Shown here piece by piece: positions 16,154 to 19,000 of a DNA stretch of 19,000 nt (its first letter is position 1; each line of letters begins with the position of its first letter). The notes beneath the pieces were generated by a model. The model saw nothing but the letters and a program-made list of their open reading frames with translations. It did no database searches and was not told the DNA's origin. Origin of the DNA: Corynebacterium sp. UBA2622 (GTDB lineage: Bacteria; Actinomycetota; Actinomycetes; Mycobacteriales; Mycobacteriaceae); contig NZ_DDJO01000020.1 of assembly GCF_002339505.1 (NCBI RefSeq), positions 1 through 19,000 on the forward strand. Direction: 5' to 3'. The position numbers were made by a program, and so were the translations under genes.

Positions 16154-16228
16154 TTAGGCGTTGGGGCGCTTACCGCGGTTAGCGCCCTTCTTGCGGCGAT
16201 CCTTGCGCTTACGACCACGCTTGCTCAT
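16154..16228 (-). CDS. Ribosomal protein bL37 (24 residues)
   Basis: A 24-residue, very basic frame on the minus strand: MSKRGRKRKDRRKKGANRGK followed by RPNA. This pattern (KRGRK..DR....AN.GKRPNA) is the actinobacterial 50S protein bL37, known from mycobacterial ribosome structures, binding 23S rRNA. Its ATG at 16228 is preceded by AGGAGG at about 16233-16238. It is too short for most gene callers. It is followed by the terminator at 16103-16140 and preceded by whiB1. Confidence 0.93.
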   Translation of the reverse strand: MSKRGRKRKDRRKKGANRGKRPNA

Positions 16229-16278
16229 GGGGCCCTCCTCTTCCCTGGATGGTTGAAGTTACAGGTTTTTCACTCTAT

Positions 16279-16296
16279 CGCCCCGCCGGCGGGGCG
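16279..16296. repeat. Perfect 18-bp GC palindrome
   Basis: CGCCCCGCCGGCGGGGCG is its own reverse complement. It stands 50 bp upstream of bL37; just beyond it in the bL37 direction is TAGAGT (16278-16273 on the minus strand), a possible -10, and a T-run (GTTTTT on plus, AAAAAC on minus) at 16265-16270. It may be an operator or part of a hairpin; no function assigned. Confidence 0.45.
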
Positions 16297-16306
16297 GGGT
16301 AATCGG

Positions 16307-16334
16307 GGCCCGGTGCCTTCCGTGGCCCGGTGCC
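16307..16334. repeat. 11-bp direct repeat downstream of whiB1
   Basis: GGCCCGGTGCC occurs at 16307-16317 and again at 16324-16334 (17-bp period). GTGCC of the second copy can pair with GGCAC at 16341-16345, and GGAAGC (16350-16355) with GCTTCC (16362-16367). These hairpins lie just after the whiB1 stop on the minus strand and could form its 3' end, though no strong T-run accompanies them. Confidence 0.45.
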
Positions 16335-16387
16335 AGTCACGGCACGCCGGGAAGCTCGGGGGCTTCCACCGGGGGCTGGTGTGCGGG

Positions 16388-16651
16388 TCAGGCGCTGAGG
16401 CGGGCGCGGTTACGGGCGCGCTGCTTGTTGCGGCGCTTCAGTGCGCGGCGCTCCTCCTCCGACAGGCCGCCCCAGACACCGGCGTCCTGGCCGGTCTCGA
16501 GTGCCCACTTGAGGCAGGAGGAGGTGACGGGGCACTGGTTGCAGACCAGCTTGGCCTGGGCGATCTGGGCCAGAGCGGGGCCGGAGTTGCCGACGGGGAA
16601 GAACAGTTCCGGGTCCTCGTCGCGGCAAATTGCTTCGTGGCGCCAATCCAT
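16388..16651 (-). CDS. whiB1: WhiB-family iron-sulfur regulator WhiB1 (WhcE-like)
   Basis: 87 residues, MDWRHEAICRDEDPELFFPV. It matches WhiB1 of M. tuberculosis nearly residue for residue: four cluster ligands Cys9, Cys37, Cys40, Cys46, GNSGPALAQIA, CPVTSSCLKWAL, the turn GVWGG (58-62) and a basic C-terminal tail for DNA contact. WhiB1 holds an NO-sensitive [4Fe-4S] cluster and binds the primary sigma factor; the C. glutamicum counterpart is WhcE. Ribosome binding site AAGGAG lies at about 16661-16666 (minus strand), and the long upstream region carries a CRP/GlxR-like site. In other actinobacteria it also lies next to sigH-rshA. Confidence 0.95.
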   Translation of the reverse strand: MDWRHEAICRDEDPELFFPVGNSGPALAQIAQAKLVCNQCPVTSSCLKWALETGQDAGVWGGLSEEERRALKRRNKQRARNRARLSA

Positions 16652-16809
16652 GATGAATACTCCTTAAACGTGTGCGGTGGTCGTATCTGTTTCTGCGCAC
16701 GCCGGATGGACACCCCGATGAAGGGGCGGCGTGGGGCGTAATGCGCTGCCAGGTGCCGGGCGGCGTCCTCGGTGGTTCCAAGACCCGTCTTCCGTTTTCC
16801 TGGTATTCA

Positions 16810-16825
16810 CCCGGTCGTGACCGGG
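16810..16825. repeat. 16-bp inverted repeat in the whiB1 upstream region
   Basis: CCCGGTC (16810-16816) GT GACCGGG (16819-16825): 7-bp arms with a two-base centre, more like a dimeric protein site than an RNA hairpin, although a 5-bp stem with a wider loop could form. Confidence 0.4.
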
Positions 16826-16915
16826 GGTTAAGGTCTGGGCAAACAAACCTTTAATTTTTGCTACCCGAGAATGATGGCACGTAAACAGCACCCGCGCTAG
16901 GGTTCCCGGCTTAAA

Positions 16916-16931
16916 AGTGACGCATATCATA
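16916..16931. promoter_or_regulatory. CRP/GlxR-like binding site
   Basis: AGTGACGCATATCATA fits TGTGA-N6-TCACA with AGTGA and TCATA half-sites. Mycobacterial whiB1 is under CRP control and GlxR is the corynebacterial CRP homologue, so a site here is expected from family knowledge. Match is partial (seven of ten half-site bases). Confidence 0.4.
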
Positions 16932-17129
16932 AACGCTCGCCGTAACAAACCTGCGCCACCGTTCAGGGGATGCTGGGTGTCCCTCCCGGAGGCGGTGAAT
17001 TACCTGCACAAACGCCCGGCTCTCCGCAGGCACGGAAACGCGCCACAGGTCAAATCGCACCCACCCCGCCCGGAGGGGGCACCTGACACGGCCCCGCGGG
17101 TCAGCCGGGATGGGCGGTGGGAGGGCCGT

Positions 17130-17135
17130 TAGACT
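17130..17135 (+). promoter_or_regulatory. -10 box (TAGACT), probably leaderless
   Basis: TAGACT ends 6 nt before the GTG at 17142, the same spacing as for sigH and SRAP. There is no good Shine-Dalgarno sequence immediately upstream of the GTG, so a leaderless transcript is likely. Confidence 0.5.
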
Positions 17136-17141
17136 GGCCGG

Positions 17142-17687
17142 GTGAGCACCAACCGAGAAAAGAAGCGGGATGCCCGCCCGGGAACCAACCCCGCCCCCGG
17201 CAGCGTCGGCGCGGAGGCGGCGTCCATCCACCAATCGGGTGGGATGCCCTCCGGACCCGGGGTGGGGGAGCCGCCCGCGGTCCTGCGCTTCGGTGCCCTG
17301 GTCGTTCTGGCCCAGTGCGTCGCCCTGTTCGGCTACGCCATCTGGCTGATCGTCTCCAACCTCCGCGGGGTGGCGGACAGCAGCATCGAGTCACAGTCCG
17401 GAGCGGCGGATTACGTAGGGGTGGGAACGGCGGTGTTCATCCTCGTCATTTTCGGCTTCGTCGCCTACACAGCCGTGCGCCTGTTCGCCGGCCGCTCAGT
17501 TGGCGGCGGCGCGATCGTGCTCATCGAGTTCATCCTCGTGGCGGTGGCCATCTACATGTTCAAGGGCGGGGCGGTGCTGCTGGGGGCGGTCACGCTCGTC
17601 TCCACGGTCCTGGCCCTCGTCGGGATCTTCCACCCGGCCTCATGGGAGTACTCGCGCGCCGCCTACGCGCGCCGCACCGGACGGTGA
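17142..17687 (+). CDS. Four-helix integral membrane protein, unknown function
   Basis: 181 residues from the GTG at 17142. A disordered, Gly/Pro/Ala-rich cytoplasmic stretch (1-45) is followed by four hydrophobic helices: about 48-71 (FGALVVLAQCVALFGYAIWL), about 90-114 (VGVGTAVFILVIFGFVAYTA), about 118-140 (GGGAIVLIEFILVAVAIYMF) and about 143-163 (GAVLLGAVTLVSTVLALVGI). The C-terminus, EYSRAAYARRTGR, is basic. I do not recognise a family; similar small membrane proteins sit next to whiB1 in related genomes as far as I recall. Convergent with the next gene at 17706. Confidence 0.8.
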   Translation: MSTNREKKRDARPGTNPAPGSVGAEAASIHQSGGMPSGPGVGEPPAVLRFGALVVLAQCVALFGYAIWLIVSNLRGVADSSIESQSGAADYVGVGTAVFILVIFGFVAYTAVRLFAGRSVGGGAIVLIEFILVAVAIYMFKGGAVLLGAVTLVSTVLALVGIFHPASWEYSRAAYARRTGR

Positions 17688-17705
17688 GGACCCGCGGCCC
17701 CGGGG

Positions 17706-18911
17706 CTAGTTCGCCTTCAGGTAGATAACCTCCGAGCCGCGCTTTTCGACGACCCCCGCGCCCGCCGAGTCCACGTACACCTCGCCGCGGTAGCCCCCGC
17801 GGTCGACCGGAATGATCTGCTCTGTTGCGTTGTTGTCCGCATTCGCGACCGCGAGACCGGTATCGGTGGCAAATATCAGCCGGTCACCGACGGCAGCGCC
17901 CGTGCCCCGCGCCCCGTCGAACGTGCCGGTAACGGCGAGCGTTGAGGGGTCGAAGGTCAGCAGGTGGCCGCCCCCATAGAACATCATGTGGTGGGGGAGG
18001 TCGGCGGTGGGCAGCACGTGCAGCGTGCCGTCGACGGTGGCGCCCCCCGAAAGCTGCGCCACCGCGGTGGATGCCAGCTCGGAGCCGTCCTTTTTGTAGC
18101 TGGTCACCCGGGACGTGGCGGGATCGTAGACGGCCGCGGCACCCTGGCCCACGGCGACGAGATACGCCCCCTCCGGGAGAGCGACACTGGAGTGGATCTC
18201 GGGTTTCCTTGAGTCCTCGGGAGTCGCATCCTGCAGACGCAGGAACGTGCCGTCCCCGCACTTCTCCGTGATGGCCAGCAGCTCGGTGCGGGTCAGGGCG
18301 GAGGTTAGCGAGCAGCGGTTCGGCTGCATTCCGGCCTCCTGCGGGGCCTCCACCGCGCCGTACTCGACGGTGCGGACGAGGTCGGAGCGCCACAGCTCCA
18401 CCCGCGAGGTGGAGACGTAGCCGATCTTGTCGTTGGAGCTGATCCCCGCCACCTGCTCGGGCGCGACGGCGGAGCGGGTTCCGGCGTATTGGCCGGTCAG
18501 GGCGGTCAGGGCGACAACGTCTCCACAGCCCGCTGGCCCGCGGTAGTCCGCCACCACCTTGCCCCACGCCTGGGCGAGTGAACAAAGGTCTGAGTCGCGC
18601 GAATACGTCCAGGCCGTCTCGCCCTCGGGAGTTGTGGCGGTGAGGGTGTGGTCGGCGTAGGTGATGATGAGCCTGTCCGCGACAATGGGGCGCGGGCCGG
18701 GGGAGTTGTCGCGGAGGCGGAACGACTCGCTGAGGCTGGAGGGGGCCGCCGAGAGCCTGCCGGTCTTCTCCAGCTCCCGGCCGGCGGGGTTGAGGTGCGA
18801 TGCGCGCACCGGCGCCGTGAGCACGGCGGCGATGAGGAGGATGACGGAGACAGCGGCGATGACGGCGGTGGCGATGAGGTCACCGCGGGTGCGGCGCAGC
18901 GGGGGCGTCAC
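17706..18911 (-). CDS. Rv3212-like membrane-anchored beta-propeller protein
   Basis: 401 residues from the GTG at 18911. One N-terminal membrane helix (about 12-33, IATAVIAAVSVILLIAAVLT) anchors an extracytoplasmic domain of repeating beta strands (for example ITYADHTLTATTPEGETAWTY, FDPSTLAVTGTFDG, DRLIFATDTGLAVANAD), typical of a PQQ-like propeller. Several Cys residues occur, possibly disulfides in the exported domain. The pattern and place fit the actinobacterial Rv3212 family, of unknown function, downstream of the RhlE helicase. The start overlaps the upstream stop by four bases (GTGA), so it is co-translated with that gene. Confidence 0.8.
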   Translation of the reverse strand: MTPPLRRTRGDLIATAVIAAVSVILLIAAVLTAPVRASHLNPAGRELEKTGRLSAAPSSLSESFRLRDNSPGPRPIVADRLIITYADHTLTATTPEGETAWTYSRDSDLCSLAQAWGKVVADYRGPAGCGDVVALTALTGQYAGTRSAVAPEQVAGISSNDKIGYVSTSRVELWRSDLVRTVEYGAVEAPQEAGMQPNRCSLTSALTRTELLAITEKCGDGTFLRLQDATPEDSRKPEIHSSVALPEGAYLVAVGQGAAAVYDPATSRVTSYKKDGSELASTAVAQLSGGATVDGTLHVLPTADLPHHMMFYGGGHLLTFDPSTLAVTGTFDGARGTGAAVGDRLIFATDTGLAVANADNNATEQIIPVDRGGYRGEVYVDSAGAGVVEKRGSEVIYLKAN

Positions 18912-19000
18912 CTGCGGCCCCTCCCGCCGCGGGGGCGGCGCGCGCCGCGGTCGCGGCCACCGTCCCTGCCGCGGTCGGGGTCGCGGTTGCCGGCACCGTC
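18908..19000 (-). CDS. C-terminal tail of a probable RhlE-type DEAD-box RNA helicase (partial)
   Basis: The minus strand reads 30 residues then TGA at 18910-18908. The peptide is composed almost only of Arg, Gly, Asp and a few Pro/Ala/Asn (ending RGARRPRGGRGRR), the RG-rich tail usual on actinobacterial RhlE/DeaD helicases, where it binds RNA. Catalytic domains lie outside the window, so the product is inferred from composition and from synteny with Rv3211-Rv3212. GTGA overlap with the next gene implies coupling. Confidence 0.5.
   Translation of the reverse strand, partial: DGAGNRDPDRGRDGGRDRGARRPRGGRGRR

Larger units (their letters stand above)
16652..17141. promoter_or_regulatory. 490-bp regulatory region upstream of whiB1 and the 17142 gene
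   Basis: No supported coding sequence. It holds AT-rich patches (16840-16862, 16911-16933), a GlxR/CRP-like site (16916-16931), a 16-bp inverted repeat (16810-16825), a minus-strand TATGAT box (16931 to 16926) inside the GlxR-like site, and the leaderless promoter of the gene at 17142. If the TATGAT box is the whiB1 promoter, the whiB1 leader is about 265 nt. Other start sites closer to the gene are possible. Confidence 0.5.

Noticed and set aside
16664..16948. A 94-codon minus-strand open frame just upstream of whiB1
   Set aside because: No ribosome binding site or recognisable domain; it overlaps AT-rich promoter sequence.
16917..17132. A 71-codon plus-strand open frame upstream of the membrane protein
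   Set aside because: It begins within the GlxR-like site, has no ribosome binding site, and has the composition of noncoding DNA.
17697..17706. GCCCCGGGGC palindrome between the membrane protein and the Rv3212-like gene
   Set aside because: Short, no T-run, and overlaps the stop codon of the downstream minus-strand gene; not convincing as a terminator.

Overview
The window is GC-rich and carries the conserved actinobacterial core block tmk-mtrA-mtrB-lpqB-comF-hpf-secA1, followed by genes around rsgA, aroA, sigH, rshA, bL37 and whiB1. Gene order and protein sequences fit the genus Corynebacterium; I cannot name the species. I see no mobile element, CRISPR array, tRNA or rRNA, and I do not find an obvious new multi-gene system. 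The interest lies in regulatory architecture and a few non-canonical residues.

Layout: (1) 1-1030: a partial membrane-anchored, Ser/Pro-rich protein on the minus strand, a divergent control region with an 11-bp inverted repeat, a DUF4259-type protein, and a 10-bp tandem repeat over its stop codon. (2) 1144-6648: a tight plus-strand run of leader peptide, tmk, mtrA, mtrB, lpqB and a ComF-type phosphoribosyltransferase, linking dTMP phosphorylation to the MtrAB cell-envelope two-component system and its partner lipoprotein. (3) 6745-10192: hpf (ribosome hibernation) and secA1 (preprotein translocation ATPase), separated by an unusual terminator with two copies of its right arm. (4) 10226-11627: an Rv3235-family protein on the minus strand, then a HAD-like protein and a DUF6912-like protein on the plus strand. 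(5) 11601-15035: aroA-rsgA on the minus strand, the SRAP-domain DNA-crosslink protein on the plus strand, and a YbaK-type deacylase on the minus strand. The aroA and SRAP start codons lie 21 bp apart and appear to share overlapping -10 boxes, each giving a leaderless mRNA. (6) 15133-16651: sigH-rshA (redox/heat stress sigma factor and its anti-sigma factor) on the plus strand, then the 24-residue ribosomal protein bL37 and whiB1 (whcE-like) on the minus strand, with a bidirectional terminator between the convergent units. (7) 16652-19000: a 490-bp intergenic region with a CRP/GlxR-like site, a four-helix membrane protein, an Rv3212-type membrane-anchored beta-propeller protein, and the RG-rich tail of a probable RhlE helicase.

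How the genes work together: most are housekeeping functions with an envelope and stress theme. MtrAB-LpqB senses and controls envelope growth, SecA exports proteins, HPF, RsgA and bL37 act on the ribosome, SigH-RshA with WhiB1 handle oxidative and heat stress, and the SRAP protein protects abasic DNA. Recurrent -10-like boxes 6-7 nt ahead of start codons (aroA, SRAP, sigH, 17142 gene) suggest leaderless transcripts are common in this stretch.
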